Counted from the first letter of the stretch, positions 1 to 9,591 are shown. The stretch is 64,000 nt of DNA from an uncultured Sphingomonadaceae bacterium (GCA_947493955.1 CANLSQ010000002.1:642568-706567), one strand, 5' to 3'. The notes: generated by a model not told the origin, from the sequence alone. A program made the numbers and translations.

Positions 1-521
1 TCGCTATGCCTGATGGGTCGGTTATGCGGATTGGTTATGACGGGCAAAATGGCCGTGACTATACTGGCATTGGCCGTGTGATGCGCGAACGCGGGTTACT
101 CGCTGATGGCAAGACCAATATGCAAGGCATTATCGAATGGTTGCGGGCCAATCCGGAAGAAGGCCGCAAGATCATGCGGGAAAATAAAAGTTACATTTTC
201 TTTCGCGAGCTAACCGGACCTGGCCCTCTGGGTGCGATGGGCCATCCGGTTGTCGGCCGCACCTCGGTCGCCGCCGACCGGAAATTTGTGCCTCTGGGCG
301 CGCCAGTATTCCTCGATATGGAACATAATATCGCCGATGGTATCTGGATTGCGCAGGATACGGGCGGCGCGATCAAGGGCGCCAACCGCTTTGATACATT
401 CTGGGGGGCAGGCGAGGAAGCGGCACAAATTGCGGGCGGTATGTCGTCGCGTGGGCAGGCGTTGATCTTCCTGCCCAAAGGCAGTGTGGCCAAGCTGCTC
501 CAAAGTCAGCAAGGCAATTAG
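1..521 (+). CDS. mltA: MltA-type lytic murein transglycosylase, C-terminal part (5' end outside window)
   Basis: C-terminal part of a membrane-bound lytic transglycosylase that cleaves peptidoglycan glycan strands. The frame is open to the left edge, so the start and lipoprotein signal are not visible; the ATG at 6 is internal. The visible part carries the 3D domain with its typical run VVGRTSVAADRKFVPLG, then WIAQDTGGAIKGANRFDTFWG, which contains the conserved aspartates expected at the active site of this family. It ends with a TAG at 519-521, five bases before an Smr-domain gene. The mltA-smr order is common in alphaproteobacteria and supports the call. Confidence 0.9.
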   Translation, partial: AMPDGSVMRIGYDGQNGRDYTGIGRVMRERGLLADGKTNMQGIIEWLRANPEEGRKIMRENKSYIFFRELTGPGPLGAMGHPVVGRTSVAADRKFVPLGAPVFLDMEHNIADGIWIAQDTGGAIKGANRFDTFWGAGEEAAQIAGGMSSRGQALIFLPKGSVAKLLQSQQGN

Positions 522-526
522 GCCGG

Positions 527-1087
527 ATGTCCGACCGGCCCCTTACCGCCGGCGAAAAGGCGTTGTGGCAGAAGGTCATCGAGACGGTGGAACCGCTGGA
601 TCAAGCGCGCGTCAGCCGTGTTAAAGCATTGCCAGTGGCGAAGAAGCTGCCTGAGGTGCGCGGGCCCATTACAGCGTCAACATTCGGCGGTGCACCAACC
701 AAGGCGATCCCGTTAAGAGAGCAGATTGCCATTCCGGAAAAAGCGGGGCTGGACGGTCATTGGGACCGTCGGTTGAACAAGGGCGTCGTACAACCGGACG
801 TCACCATCGACCTGCACGGCTACACGCTGTCATCAGCGCATGGACGGCTGGATAGCGCTCTGGAACTTAGCATTGCAGCAGGTCATCGTGCGATCCTGCT
901 AATCACCGGCAAGGCCCGTAGCGAAGAACAGCGCCGTCGTGAAGGTGGGCGCGGTGCTATACGGGCGGCAATCTCGGATTGGCTGGCGGCCTCTCGTCAT
1001 GCTTCGCATATAGCGGCAGTCAGACGCGCTCATCCGCGTCATGGCGGTGCCGGTGCTCTCTATATTATTCTGCGGCGAAGGCGATAA
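527..1087 (+). CDS. Smr/MutS2-domain protein
   Basis: A 186-residue protein with a basic, low-complexity N-terminal half and a C-terminal Smr domain. The Smr landmarks are the VTIDLHGYTLSSAH motif and LLITGKARSEE followed by a GGRGAIR stretch, ending in an arginine-rich LRRRR tail. Smr domains are nucleases or nucleic-acid binding modules; the role of the stand-alone alphaproteobacterial form is not settled. The ATG lies five bases after the mltA stop, so the two are probably cotranscribed. The gene is convergent with dapE, with three bases between the stops. Confidence 0.88.
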   Translation: MSDRPLTAGEKALWQKVIETVEPLDQARVSRVKALPVAKKLPEVRGPITASTFGGAPTKAIPLREQIAIPEKAGLDGHWDRRLNKGVVQPDVTIDLHGYTLSSAHGRLDSALELSIAAGHRAILLITGKARSEEQRRREGGRGAIRAAISDWLAASRHASHIAAVRRAHPRHGGAGALYIILRRRR

Positions 1088-1090
1088 TTT

Positions 1091-2233
1091 CTAACCAAGC
1101 GCCCGCTCAACCACCAGAGCGTAAATTTTCGACAATTGCTCCAGGTCTTCCACCGCTACGGCTTCATCCAGCTTATGCATGGTTGCGTTGCAGAGGCCAA
1201 ATTCCACGACCGGCACAATTTTCGACAGGAACCGCGCATCAGACGTACCACCCGTGGTGGAGAGTTCCGGTTCGACCCCGGTCACTTCCGTAATCGCATC
1301 GGCAATCAGACCTGATAATTCTCCGGGTGGTGTCAGAAACGGCTCCCCGGAAATAATCGGATTGAGCTCGCCACCATGGCGTTCGACAATTTCACGAACC
1401 AACACACTCAGGCTGTCGCCGCTATGCTGATCATTAAACCGGATCGAAAGGCGTCCTTCGGCTTTGGCGGGGATCACGTTATGCGCCGGATTGCCGACAT
1501 GAATATCGGTAAATTCGATGTTACTGGGCTGAAACCAGTCGGTACCTTCATCGAGCTGGACCGCATCTATTTCGCTCAGGATCTTGCCCAGCTTGGTAAT
1601 CGGATTGTCAGCAAGATGGGGATAGGCAACATGACCCTGAGTGCCGTTGACGGTAATCCACATATTGACCGAACCGCGCCGTCCGATCTTCATCATGTCG
1701 CCCAGCCGGTTCACCGATGTCGGCTCACCTACAAGGCAAAGATCGGGCGTAATGCCGCGCTCGGCCATCAGGTCCATCAGGGCAACTGTACCAAAACGCG
1801 CCGGTCCTTCTTCGTCACCGGTGATGATCAGGCTGATCGTACCCAAGTCGTTCGGCAAATCGTGAAGCGCGCTCACAAAGGAGGCTATGCTGCCTTTCAT
1901 ATCCACTGCCCCGCGCCCGTGAAGCAAATCGCCTTTGACCTCGGGAACAAACGGATCAGTGCCCCAACCTTCACCGGGAGGCACTACGTCCAGATGTCCG
2001 GCAAAAGCAAAATGGCGTGATCCTTCCGGTCCCTTGCGAATCGCGAAGAGATTTTCGACCGCGCCGCCCAGACCTCCATCTTCTGGCCTGTCGCCGGCAA
2101 TAAAGCGCGACACTTCAAAACCAAGCGGTTTTAGCATCGCTTCCATTTCGTCAAACACGGGCCCGGTTGCCGGCGTGATACTCGGACAGGCGATCAGGCG
2201 CTTGGCCAGTTCTAGGGCGCTATTGTCACTCAT
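1091..2233 (-). CDS. dapE: Succinyl-diaminopimelate desuccinylase
   Basis: A 380-residue M20-family metallohydrolase that removes succinate from N-succinyl-LL-diaminopimelate in the lysine/meso-DAP pathway, feeding peptidoglycan synthesis. Metal-site motifs are visible: AGHLDVVPPGEGW (first metal His/Asp), GRGAVDMKGSIA (bridging Asp) and ITGDEEGPA (catalytic and metal Glu pair), plus the C-terminal MHKLDEAV histidine. Length is normal for DapE. It lies nine bases downstream of the GST-like gene on the same strand. Confidence 0.95.
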   Translation of the reverse strand: MSDNSALELAKRLIACPSITPATGPVFDEMEAMLKPLGFEVSRFIAGDRPEDGGLGGAVENLFAIRKGPEGSRHFAFAGHLDVVPPGEGWGTDPFVPEVKGDLLHGRGAVDMKGSIASFVSALHDLPNDLGTISLIITGDEEGPARFGTVALMDLMAERGITPDLCLVGEPTSVNRLGDMMKIGRRGSVNMWITVNGTQGHVAYPHLADNPITKLGKILSEIDAVQLDEGTDWFQPSNIEFTDIHVGNPAHNVIPAKAEGRLSIRFNDQHSGDSLSVLVREIVERHGGELNPIISGEPFLTPPGELSGLIADAITEVTGVEPELSTTGGTSDARFLSKIVPVVEFGLCNATMHKLDEAVAVEDLEQLSKIYALVVERALG

Positions 2234-2242
2234 GCTTGTGGT

Positions 2243-2914
2243 TCAGCCTTTTGCAGCTTCTGGCGTATCAAAATGTTCGATCACCCAAGGTTCTTCCTCG
2301 GCAGCCTCCATCCATTCCACCATCCAGTCATGGCCCAATATGGTGTCCATATAGGATGCGGCAAAGCCGGGAACCTGAACACCATAGGTCTGGAAACGCG
2401 ATACGATCGGCGCGTACATGATATCGACAGCGCCAAAAGTGCCAAATAGAAACGGGCCGCCGCGACCAAAGCGCGCCCGCGCCTGCGCCCATAGCTGCAT
2501 GATGCGGGCGGCGTCCTGAATGACCTCTGGCGTGAATTGAAGCCCTTCATAGCGTTTGCGTGTGTTCATCGGGCATTGCTTGCGCAGAGCCATGAAGCCG
2601 CTGTGCATTTCGGCGGCCATCGACCGGGCCATGCCGCGGGCGGTTTCGTCCTTGGGCCAGAAACGGTCGCGATGGGTCTTGTCGGCCAGCCAGTCGATAA
2701 TCGCCAGACTGTCCCAGATCACGCTTTCGCCATCCCACAGGATCGGTACTTTTCCGCCTGATGGTGCAAAATTTTCGGTCTCCCGCACATCATCCCAATC
2801 CTCTCCATAGAGAGGAACGGTGAGCTCTTCAAAAGAGAGGCCGGATTGTTTGCAGGCGAGCCATCCGCGCATGGACCAGCTGGAATAGGCTTTGTTTCCG
2901 ATTATCAGTTTCAT
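2243..2914 (-). CDS. Glutathione S-transferase family protein
   Basis: About 223 residues with a thioredoxin-like N-terminal domain (MKLIIGNKAYSSWSMRGWLA, then GGKVPILWDGESVIWDSLAI with the cis-Pro and Glu/Ser glutathione-binding pattern) and an all-helical C-terminal domain. I place the start at the ATG whose first residues are MKLIIGNK; a GTG two codons upstream is possible. The substrate is not predictable. It precedes dapE closely but has no obvious functional link to it. Confidence 0.82.
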   Translation of the reverse strand: MKLIIGNKAYSSWSMRGWLACKQSGLSFEELTVPLYGEDWDDVRETENFAPSGGKVPILWDGESVIWDSLAIIDWLADKTHRDRFWPKDETARGMARSMAAEMHSGFMALRKQCPMNTRKRYEGLQFTPEVIQDAARIMQLWAQARARFGRGGPFLFGTFGAVDIMYAPIVSRFQTYGVQVPGFAASYMDTILGHDWMVEWMEAAEEEPWVIEHFDTPEAAKG

Positions 2915-3016
2915 AGACACATACCTAACTCACTCATCATGCAAGCGAAAGCGGGAATCTTATATCCTGATATTCGTGATGGCGATGAGGAAAGTTACGC
3001 CAACTGATATCTGAAC

Positions 3017-3637
3017 TTATATCTGAACGGCTTCCAGGACAGCCAAACGCAGCTCATCAATGCCCTGCTTTTTCTCTGAAGAGGTAACGATCAGATCGGG
3101 ATGCGCGGCGGGATGTTTCTTCGCTTCTGCCATGACCTTTGCCTTGGTCGCTTCCAGCGCAGCTGTTTTCACCTTGTCCGCCTTGGTCATAACAATCCGG
3201 TAGCTGACGGCTGCCTTGTCGAGCATATCCAGCACATCTTCATCGGTGTTCTTGATCCCGTGACGGCTGTCGATCAGCACAAAAGTCCGCTTGAGCACTT
3301 GCCGCCCGCGCAGATAATCGTTGATCAGGTAGCGCCATTTTTGAACCACTTTCGGTGGCGCCTTGGCAAAACCATAGCCAGGCATATCACAAATCCGGAA
3401 GATGAGCGGATCGCCGATATCGAAGAAGTTCAATTCCTGTGTCCGGCCTGGCGTATTGGATGTCCGCGCAAGCCCGTTGCGGCCGGTCAGCGCATTGATC
3501 AGCGATGACTTGCCCACATTGGATCGGCCCGCAAAGGCAATTTCCGGGACCGTCGGATCCGGCAAAAACTGCAGCTGCGGTGCCGATTTCAGGAAAGAAA
3601 TCGGTCCGGAGAAAATTTTCGGATGAATCGGGGTCAT
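3017..3637 (-). CDS. engB: Ribosome biogenesis GTPase EngB (YihA)
   Basis: A 206-residue TrmE-Era-EngA-like GTPase needed for large-subunit ribosome assembly. The G1 motif [17 protein letters not shown]3 DMPGYGFA, G4 TKADK and G5-type TSS are all present. The start ATG overlaps the yidC stop by four bases (ATGA), so it is probably translationally coupled to yidC. The yidC-engB order is widespread in alphaproteobacteria. Confidence 0.95.
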   Translation of the reverse strand: MTPIHPKIFSGPISFLKSAPQLQFLPDPTVPEIAFAGRSNVGKSSLINALTGRNGLARTSNTPGRTQELNFFDIGDPLIFRICDMPGYGFAKAPPKVVQKWRYLINDYLRGRQVLKRTFVLIDSRHGIKNTDEDVLDMLDKAAVSYRIVMTKADKVKTAALEATKAKVMAEAKKHPAAHPDLIVTSSEKKQGIDELRLAVLEAVQI

Positions 3638-5463
3638 GCGCCCGCTTTTTCTTCCGCAGCTTTCTTGGCTTTTTCTTCAGCATCCTTGGCCATTTGCTCT
3701 TTCAGCTGTGGATGGCGCGAATAGAGCCATTTTTGCTGTGCAATGGTGAGGACGTTGGACACTGTCCAATAGAGCTGCAAGCCGGCCGCAAAAGGCGCCA
3801 TGATGAAGACCAGGATCCACGGCATCAGGCCGAAAATCTGTTGCTGCATTGGATCCATTTGCTGAGGGTTCAGCTTGAACTGATAGTGCATCGTAATGCC
3901 CATCAGAATTGGCAGGATACCGACAGCAAGGAAGCTGGGCGGGTCAAACGGGATCAGGCCGAACAGATTGACCGGCGTCAGCGGGTCGGGCGCAGACAAA
4001 TCCTTGATCCAAAGCGTAAACGGCTGATGGCGCATTTCGATGGAAAGCATCAGCACCTTGTAGAGCGCAAAGAAGATTGGGATTTGCAGGAAGATGGGCA
4101 AGCACCCCGCAAGCGGATTGACCTTCTCATCCTTGTACAGCTTCATGATCTCCTGCTGCTGCTTCTGCTTGTCTTCTTTATATTTTTCCTGAATTTTCTT
4201 CATCTTCGGCTGCACGGCGCGCATCTGGGCCATGGAAGCGAATTGCTTTTGCGCAATCGGGAACATGATTCCGCGCACGACAAAGGTCATCAGGATGATC
4301 GCAACACCAAAATTGCCGGAAAATTCAAACAGCCAGTTCAGCAGATAGAAAAGCGGCTTTTCGAACCAGTAGAACCAGCCCCAGTCTACTGCACGGTCGA
4401 GCAGGGTGATGTCATATTGTTCTTTATAGGTGTCGAGCAGCGCCGTCTCCTTGGCACCAGCGAATAGACGGGTGGTGGTCGTCAACACCTTGCCAGGGGC
4501 AATGACTTGCGCATTTTCGCGCGCGATCTGGGCCTGATAGATGTCACCGCTACCGGCGCGGAATTTTGCTTCCACCTTGGTATTGCTGACCGGGATCAGC
4601 GCGCCGAGCCAATATTTGTCGGTAAAACCGATCCAGCCCTTGGTCGCATTCGCGGCGATCCCATTGGCGCCTGCTTCATCAACATCTTCATAATCTGTGT
4701 CGAAATTGGCCGTGCCGTCAAAGACACCCATCGGGCCGATATGGATGGTCCAGCTGTCCGCTTCGCCCGGCGGTACATTGTCAAGGTCACGCACCCGGCT
4801 GATAATGCCGAAAGGATTCAGCGCAATGGTATTTTCGCCGCGATTGGTGGCGCTTTGTTCCGCCGTGACCAAGTAGTTCTCATCAATAGAAAATGTGATC
4901 GCAAACGTCTGTCCGGTCTCATTGTCCCAGCTGAGCGTCACCGGAGTTTCAGGGGTCAGTTTTTCCTGATCCGCCGTCCAAACCGTTTTGTCGTCCGGCA
5001 AAGTCACGCCGTCCCCGGCCCAGCCAAAGCGGCTGAAATAGGCGTCTTTGGTTCCGGATGGAGAGAATAGACGCACTGGTGGGCTGTCCTTGTCCAATTC
5101 TGTCGTATGATCGGTCAGCGTCAGATCATCGAACCGCGCACCCCGCAGATTGATTGAGCCTTTGAGGCGTGGCGTTTCAATCGCGACACGCGGGTTTTCG
5201 GCGAGAACGATTGGCAGCTTGCGGATCGTGCCGGCGGCGGCATCTGCCCCAATAGCAGCGGAACCGGGAGTGGTTGAAACACCGGGAGCGGAGCCATCAG
5301 CCTGCGTGATGCCTTCTGAATCGGAAGCCGCCTGTTCGGATTGCTCGACCGCTTCATTTTTGTTCACCATGTCCGGGAAAAATGTTTCCATCAGGACTGG
5401 CCAGCCAAACAGAATGATGCCGGTTAGCAAGACCGCCATGATGATATTACGCTTGTCGTCCAC
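3634..5463 (-). CDS. yidC: Membrane protein insertase YidC
   Basis: A 609-residue inner-membrane insertase/chaperone (Oxa1/Alb3 family). Residues about 5-25 form the first membrane segment, followed by a large periplasmic domain (roughly 60-350) and the conserved five-helix core beginning near [20 protein letters not shown]. The C-terminus is lysine/alanine-rich. The start codon is GTG at 5463, supported by an AGGA element about seven bases upstream. It lies downstream of rpmH-rnpA-yidD and overlaps engB by four bases. Confidence 0.97.
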   Translation of the reverse strand: MDDKRNIIMAVLLTGIILFGWPVLMETFFPDMVNKNEAVEQSEQAASDSEGITQADGSAPGVSTTPGSAAIGADAAAGTIRKLPIVLAENPRVAIETPRLKGSINLRGARFDDLTLTDHTTELDKDSPPVRLFSPSGTKDAYFSRFGWAGDGVTLPDDKTVWTADQEKLTPETPVTLSWDNETGQTFAITFSIDENYLVTAEQSATNRGENTIALNPFGIISRVRDLDNVPPGEADSWTIHIGPMGVFDGTANFDTDYEDVDEAGANGIAANATKGWIGFTDKYWLGALIPVSNTKVEAKFRAGSGDIYQAQIARENAQVIAPGKVLTTTTRLFAGAKETALLDTYKEQYDITLLDRAVDWGWFYWFEKPLFYLLNWLFEFSGNFGVAIILMTFVVRGIMFPIAQKQFASMAQMRAVQPKMKKIQEKYKEDKQKQQQEIMKLYKDEKVNPLAGCLPIFLQIPIFFALYKVLMLSIEMRHQPFTLWIKDLSAPDPLTPVNLFGLIPFDPPSFLAVGILPILMGITMHYQFKLNPQQMDPMQQQIFGLMPWILVFIMAPFAAGLQLYWTVSNVLTIAQQKWLYSRHPQLKEQMAKDAEEKAKKAAEEKAGA

Positions 5464-5554
5464 TATTTTTCCTAAACTCTGGTCTTAAAGATCGGTTTTA
5501 CACCAAGTAAGACTGGTGCCTGTCCTATTCAATCAGCTCGATATAATATTGGGT

Positions 5555-5767
5555 TCAGGGAACCGGGTCATAACCAGAGCCCCCCCACGGATGACAGCGC
5601 AATAGCCGTTTCGCGCCCAGCCAGCTACCCTTAATTGCACCGTGTTTTTCGATCGCTTCGATCGCATAGGCTGAACAGGTCGGGCTGTACCGGCAGGTCG
5701 GCGGCAAAATGCGTGAAGGGCCCCATTGCCAGCAGCGTACGAAGAAGATGAAAACGGCTTTTATCAT
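5555..5767 (-). CDS. yidD: Membrane protein insertion efficiency factor YidD
   Basis: A 70-residue small protein with the family signature [14 protein letters not shown] and the C-terminal [14 protein letters not shown] motif with conserved cysteines. It assists YidC-dependent insertion at the inner membrane. It starts five bases after the rnpA stop and sits between rnpA and yidC as in most bacteria. Confidence 0.95.
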   Translation of the reverse strand: MIKAVFIFFVRCWQWGPSRILPPTCRYSPTCSAYAIEAIEKHGAIKGSWLGAKRLLRCHPWGGSGYDPVP

Positions 5768-5772
5768 GGCTT

Positions 5773-6183
5773 TCAGAGCTTTTTCGCGAGATGTTTCAGT
5801 GCTTTTTCAAGGTCTGCTTTCATCGCGATGAAATCTCGTTCCTCATTTTCCTTACGGCCAATCATGATATGATCCGCTCCGACTATACCATATTGAGGGA
5901 GTGTTTCTGCCAAAAGCGCGCGAAATCGGCGCTTCATCCGGTTGCGGGCCACCGCGTTGCCGATTTTTTTTGTTACGGTGATGCCGTAGCGAATAGTTTC
6001 CGAAACGACGGGATGATCTTCCGGGCGCTTATATGCCAGCAGCACGAAACTCGGCGTCACGAATCGCTTGCCGCGATTCGCCGCAAGAAAATCCGGGCGC
6101 CGCTTGATGACCTCTGGGCGAATCACTTGGATATCGCGAACGGGTCGTTTCTTCTTGGTAAGTTGAGGCTGCGGATCGGTCAC
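5773..6183 (-). CDS. rnpA: Ribonuclease P protein component
   Basis: A 136-residue basic protein subunit of RNase P (tRNA 5' maturation). The RNR signature is seen as [16 protein letters not shown], and an [13 protein letters not shown] stretch matches the usual N-terminal core. The reading frame begins at a GTG (6183), giving about 27 residues ahead of that core; a start nearer the core cannot be excluded. It follows rpmH by 33 bases. Confidence 0.93.
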   Translation of the reverse strand: MTDPQPQLTKKKRPVRDIQVIRPEVIKRRPDFLAANRGKRFVTPSFVLLAYKRPEDHPVVSETIRYGITVTKKIGNAVARNRMKRRFRALLAETLPQYGIVGADHIMIGRKENEERDFIAMKADLEKALKHLAKKL

Positions 6184-6216
6184 CGCATCACCCGATTATC
6201 TGCAGGAGCAGGTGCC

Positions 6217-6351
6217 TTAGGCAGAGAGCTTCTTGCGGCCACGCGAACGGCGGGCAGCCAACACTTTGCGGCCTCCAACAGTTGCCTTGCGGGCACGGAA
6301 ACCATGGCGCCGTTTGCGGACCAGGCGGCTCGGTTGAAATGTGCGCTTCAT
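6217..6351 (-). CDS. rpmH: 50S ribosomal protein L34
   Basis: A 44-residue, highly basic ribosomal protein starting [20 protein letters not shown]. The start at 6351 is fixed by homology and by an AGGA about eight bases upstream; a longer frame extending to 6450 is not needed. It heads the rpmH-rnpA-yidD-yidC-engB cluster. A strong hairpin followed by six T lies just 5' of it (see the regulatory entries). Confidence 0.97.
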   Translation of the reverse strand: MKRTFQPSRLVRKRRHGFRARKATVGGRKVLAARRSRGRKKLSA

Positions 6352-6380
6352 CGCGTTTATCCTACGTCTAAAATTTCGAT

Positions 6381-6406
6381 AAAAAAGGCCGCTAAAAGCT
6401 GCGGCC
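6381..6406 (-). terminator. Intrinsic terminator-like hairpin directly upstream of rpmH
   Basis: Read on the minus strand: GGCCGC, an eight-base loop, GCGGCC, then six T (6386-6381). It is a perfect six-pair GC-only stem. It could end transcription of the upstream PGPGW gene (stop at 6493). It also lies only about 30 bases before the rpmH start and downstream of a plausible rpmH promoter, so it may act within the rpmH leader. Confidence 0.65.
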
Positions 6407-6421
6407 ACCTTGTTGACGCTG

Positions 6422-6450
6422 CGGATAAGTGCGCAGCCGCAGAAAGTCAA
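6422..6450 (-). promoter_or_regulatory. Candidate sigma-70 promoter for the rpmH operon
   Basis: On the minus strand a TTGACT (-35, 6450-6445) is followed after exactly 17 bases by TATCCG (-10-like, 6427-6422), which puts the transcript start near 6415. It lies between the PGPGW gene stop and rpmH. The -35 is strong and the -10 only fair. Confidence 0.45.
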
Positions 6451-6492
6451 GCGTTAGCCCGAGGTTCGCTTAAAAAAAGTGGCACAAAAAGA

Positions 6493-6831
6493 TCAGCTTT
6501 CTGACTTGGTTTTTACCTTACCAAATATCGGCAGTTCAAAATCATCCGGCAGCTTCTTGTGCCGTTTGCGGCGCATGGCCCAGTCGGTCCATTGACCATA
6601 TTTCGGAAAACGCTGCTTGAAATCGACGTAGCGTTTCTTCGCCCAGCGTGAATTTTGCAGCACAAGAGCCAGTCCGATCGGGAACATGATAATGAAACCG
6701 GGCCCGGGAATAGCGCCGACGATAGGGGACAACAGCATTAGCGCAAAGCCGAGCATCGACAGCGCAAAACGCGATCCCGATGTGTATCTCCACCTTTTTT
6801 TTCTCAGTTTCTCGTCCATATCCACTTTCAT
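6493..6831 (-). CDS. Small PGPGW-type transmembrane protein
   Basis: About 112 residues. A basic N-terminus (DEKLRKKRWRYTSG) precedes one hydrophobic hairpin: FALSMLGFALMLLSPIVGAI, then PGPGFIIMFPIGLALVLQ, then a basic cytoplasmic tail (KKRYVDFKQRFPKYGQ). The PGPG turn between two hydrophobic stretches matches the PGPGW family of uncharacterised membrane proteins. The start is set at the MKVDMDEK methionine; a longer frame reaches 6888. Function unknown. Confidence 0.65.
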   Translation of the reverse strand: MKVDMDEKLRKKRWRYTSGSRFALSMLGFALMLLSPIVGAIPGPGFIIMFPIGLALVLQNSRWAKKRYVDFKQRFPKYGQWTDWAMRRKRHKKLPDDFELPIFGKVKTKSES

Positions 6832-6997
6832 GCGCTCTATGTGATGCATCGCGGTATGACCCGCAAGCCGCACTGTCGAAGAAATCACGCTCTTGGTCGA
6901 TTATCATTCTATTTTATGCATATAGCATGAATGAGAGACGGAGCAGAATCCCCGAACCCGTAACTTACACTTGTCGATATAGATATGGGTGTCGCCC

Positions 6998-7750
6998 TCA
7001 GTGTAACAGCTGGAAGCGGACTAGGTCGTTGCGGGACAGTGTGAGCTGCTGGGCAAAAGGAACGCTGTTGGTCAGTGCATAAAAGGCACGGGCCTTGTCA
7101 GCGGGAATACCCATTTCGGCATAGTAGCGCAGATATTCGGCATGTACCGGATCATTGGGTGGATAGTCATTGGCTTCCCGCCCGTCTTCATCAATCCAGC
7201 TATGGACAATAAATTCCGCACCTTTGTCGGCAGTATGCCGTACACCGGCGAGAAACAGCTCAACCGCACCTGAGCGCACGGAACCACGCGCAGGCACATG
7301 TGTGCTGATCCCGGCATGGCGAATTTGCCGGGCGAGGCTCAGATTGGCATCTTCATCAATGGATCCGTCACAGTCGATCATTACGATATGTTTGATACCG
7401 GGATGTTGTTGGAGCATCTGCTGAAACAGGGCCGGCGAATAGCTGTCCACGGTGCCCGACATTTCTGCCGTATCTTCCGATATCACCCTAAAAGGCCCAT
7501 AGCTTTCCTGTGCGAGAGCGCTGGACCAGCCGCTCTGATGTTCCGGTTCGACGAGATCATATTCGAATGTCTCAAAGGTCTCGATGACTGTATAGCTGGA
7601 ACCGGACGCCCGTGCCTGTTCGGCCGGCAATAGAAACAGCGCGAAAAAGGCAAATAGAGTGACCCAGAGTCCGAGGCCGAAATTCCCGTTCAAACCATGA
7701 TCGTTGCCATGATCAGGCATGCCCAGATTTTCGCGGGCTGGTTGGTTCAT
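6998..7750 (-). CDS. Secreted/membrane-anchored ClpP/crotonase-like protein, function unknown
   Basis: About 250 residues from the MNQPAREN start; other methionines at 7762 and 7720 are possible. A hydrophobic stretch (LGLWVTLFAFFALFLLP) ends in an AxA-like site and acts as a signal or anchor. The mature part has a pattern seen in periplasmic proteins of the COG3904 type: GTVDSYSPALFQQML, HIVMIDCDGSIDEDANLSLA, then GSVRSGAVELFLAG, which resembles a ClpP/crotonase core with a serine after the SVR turn. No complete Ser-His-Asp triad can be proved by eye. It is divergent from yifB. Confidence 0.55.
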   Translation of the reverse strand: MNQPARENLGMPDHGNDHGLNGNFGLGLWVTLFAFFALFLLPAEQARASGSSYTVIETFETFEYDLVEPEHQSGWSSALAQESYGPFRVISEDTAEMSGTVDSYSPALFQQMLQQHPGIKHIVMIDCDGSIDEDANLSLARQIRHAGISTHVPARGSVRSGAVELFLAGVRHTADKGAEFIVHSWIDEDGREANDYPPNDPVHAEYLRYYAEMGIPADKARAFYALTNSVPFAQQLTLSRNDLVRFQLLH

Positions 7751-7952
7751 TCCCCGTTGCATTGGCCGCTTTTGTCCAAAGGCGCTTGATAAACAGTGGA
7801 AGCGATTGGTTTGCGTATGATTAACCAGCAGCTGACGCAGAAATAGGTGTGGGTCGGGATTGTTGACGGTTCCGGCCAAGCCTCTGGTCTTGCTCGACTC
7901 TTTGGATACGCCTTGCCACAGTTGCGCCAGTAACAGGGCAATAAGGCATTAT

Positions 7953-9461
7953 ATGGTAGCACTGGTTTCCACTGTCGCCTATTTGGGCCTGGAAGCACGC
8001 GGGGTCGAGGTCCAGTGCCAGGTTGCCCCGGGCGTGCCGGCTTTCAATATCGTTGGACTGCCTGACAAAGCCGTGGCCGAAAGCCGGGAGCGGGTGCGGG
8101 CAGCGATAGCGGCGCTGGGTTTGTCACTGCCGCCTAAACGGATCACGATTAATCTGTCACCTGCGGATTTGCCCAAGGAGGGTTCGCATTATGATTTGCC
8201 CATTGCTCTGGCTTTGCTTGGTGCGATGGGCATTATCGATGCAGAGACTTTGGCCAGTTATGTGGTGGTGGGGGAATTGTCTCTGGACGGGCGGCTGGCA
8301 GCCACGCCCGGTGTTCTGCTCGCAGCTTTACATGCATCAAGCGAGAATTTGGGACTGATATGTACCGCATTGCAGGGGGCGGAGGCGGCCTGGGCTGGCG
8401 ACGTCGAAATATTGGCACCGAAAGATCTGCTCGCTTTGCTCAATCATTTCAAAGGCCAGTCGGTGCTCACACCGCCCGAAGCTGGAACCGTACCGGAGCC
8501 AGATCAAGGACTGGATCTGAAAGACGTGAAGGGTCAGGAAACCGCCAAACGCGCGCTAGAAATTGCGGCCGCGGGCGGACATAATTTGTTGATGAACGGT
8601 CCGCCAGGCTCGGGCAAATCCTTACTTGCGTCCTGCTTGCCTGGCATCTTGCCGCCCTTGTCACCCGCCGAAGCCCTTGAAGTTTCAATGGTGGCCAGTG
8701 TGGCGGGTACTTTGGAGGGCGGCCAGATGAGCCGGACCCGACCCTATCGAAATCCCCATCATTCTGCTTCGATGGCGGCTCTGGTTGGTGGCGGCCTGAA
8801 AGTGCGTCCCGGCGAGGTCAGCCTCGCTCATTTAGGCGTATTGTTTCTGGATGAACTGCCGGAATTCCAACGCGCCGTGCTGGATTCGCTGCGCCAACCG
8901 CTTGAAACCGGAGAGGTGAGCGTAGCGCGGGCGAACGCCCATGTTACTTTTCCAGCACGTGTGCAGATGGTGGCGGCGATGAATCCGTGCCGCTGCGGGC
9001 ATCTTGGCGATGCGAGCCTTGCCTGTTCACGCGCGCCGAAATGTGCAGCTGATTATCAGGCCAAAGTTTCCGGACCCCTGCTCGACCGAATCGATTTGCA
9101 CATTGAGGTGGAAGCCTTGTCAGCGGCCGACCTTACGATGCCGGCCCCTGCCGAAGGCTCGGCTGCGGTCGCGGCCAGAGTGACCAAGGCGCGGCGCGTG
9201 CAGAGTGAGCGCTATACTGCTCTCGATGCCCGGACCAACGCTGAAATTGACGGCGATGCGCTGGAAAAACATGCGACACCGGATGAGGCAGGGCGGCAGT
9301 TGCTGGCACAGGCTGCAGAAGTCATGCGGCTATCCGCCCGCAGTTATACCCGGGTCCTTCGCGTGTCCAGAACGATAGCTGATCTGGCGGACGCCAAACA
9401 GATCCAGCGGATCCATGTTGCAGAAGCCCTCAGCTATCGTCGGCAAGCACCGGTTAGCTAG
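7953..9461 (+). CDS. comM: YifB/ComM family Mg-chelatase-like AAA+ ATPase
   Basis: A 502-residue AAA+ protein. The N-terminal ChlI-type domain starts MVALVSTVAYLGLEARGVEV and contains VGLPDKAVAESRERVRAA. The ATPase core has Walker A GPPGSGKSLLAS (about residue 216) and Walker B VLFLDELPEF, followed by the NPCRCGHLG segment and an arginine-finger region. ComM acts as a branch-migration helicase in natural transformation of some bacteria; in this lineage the role is unproven. The start was chosen at 7953 because of homology and an AAGG about seven bases upstream, rather than the in-frame ATG at 7860. Confidence 0.92.
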   Translation: MVALVSTVAYLGLEARGVEVQCQVAPGVPAFNIVGLPDKAVAESRERVRAAIAALGLSLPPKRITINLSPADLPKEGSHYDLPIALALLGAMGIIDAETLASYVVVGELSLDGRLAATPGVLLAALHASSENLGLICTALQGAEAAWAGDVEILAPKDLLALLNHFKGQSVLTPPEAGTVPEPDQGLDLKDVKGQETAKRALEIAAAGGHNLLMNGPPGSGKSLLASCLPGILPPLSPAEALEVSMVASVAGTLEGGQMSRTRPYRNPHHSASMAALVGGGLKVRPGEVSLAHLGVLFLDELPEFQRAVLDSLRQPLETGEVSVARANAHVTFPARVQMVAAMNPCRCGHLGDASLACSRAPKCAADYQAKVSGPLLDRIDLHIEVEALSAADLTMPAPAEGSAAVAARVTKARRVQSERYTALDARTNAEIDGDALEKHATPDEAGRQLLAQAAEVMRLSARSYTRVLRVSRTIADLADAKQIQRIHVAEALSYRRQAPVS

Positions 9462-9591
9462 ACAGTGGTGGCATGCGTGTGACCCGCCGCTTTCCTAAAG
9501 GCTGCGCGCCAGATTTGATCAAATGCAAAAAGCGCATAATGGCCGGCAGGACATCATGCGCTTTGCAAAGTTCACAAGAGAAGCTGTTTTC

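Noticed and set aside
1376-2020. 214-codon plus-strand frame over dapE
   Set aside because: Antisense to dapE, whose metal-site motifs are all intact; no homology signal in the alternative.
3505-4467. 320-codon plus-strand frame over engB/yidC
   Set aside because: Antisense to two certain genes, with His/Arg-rich low-complexity translation and no recognisable motif.
9513-9564. Terminator between yifB and bactofilin (palindrome at 9513-9524; arms AAAGCGCAT/ATGCGCTTT at 9529-9564)
   Set aside because: The arms are AT-rich with an 18-base loop and no T-run; too weak to call, although it lies between convergent genes.
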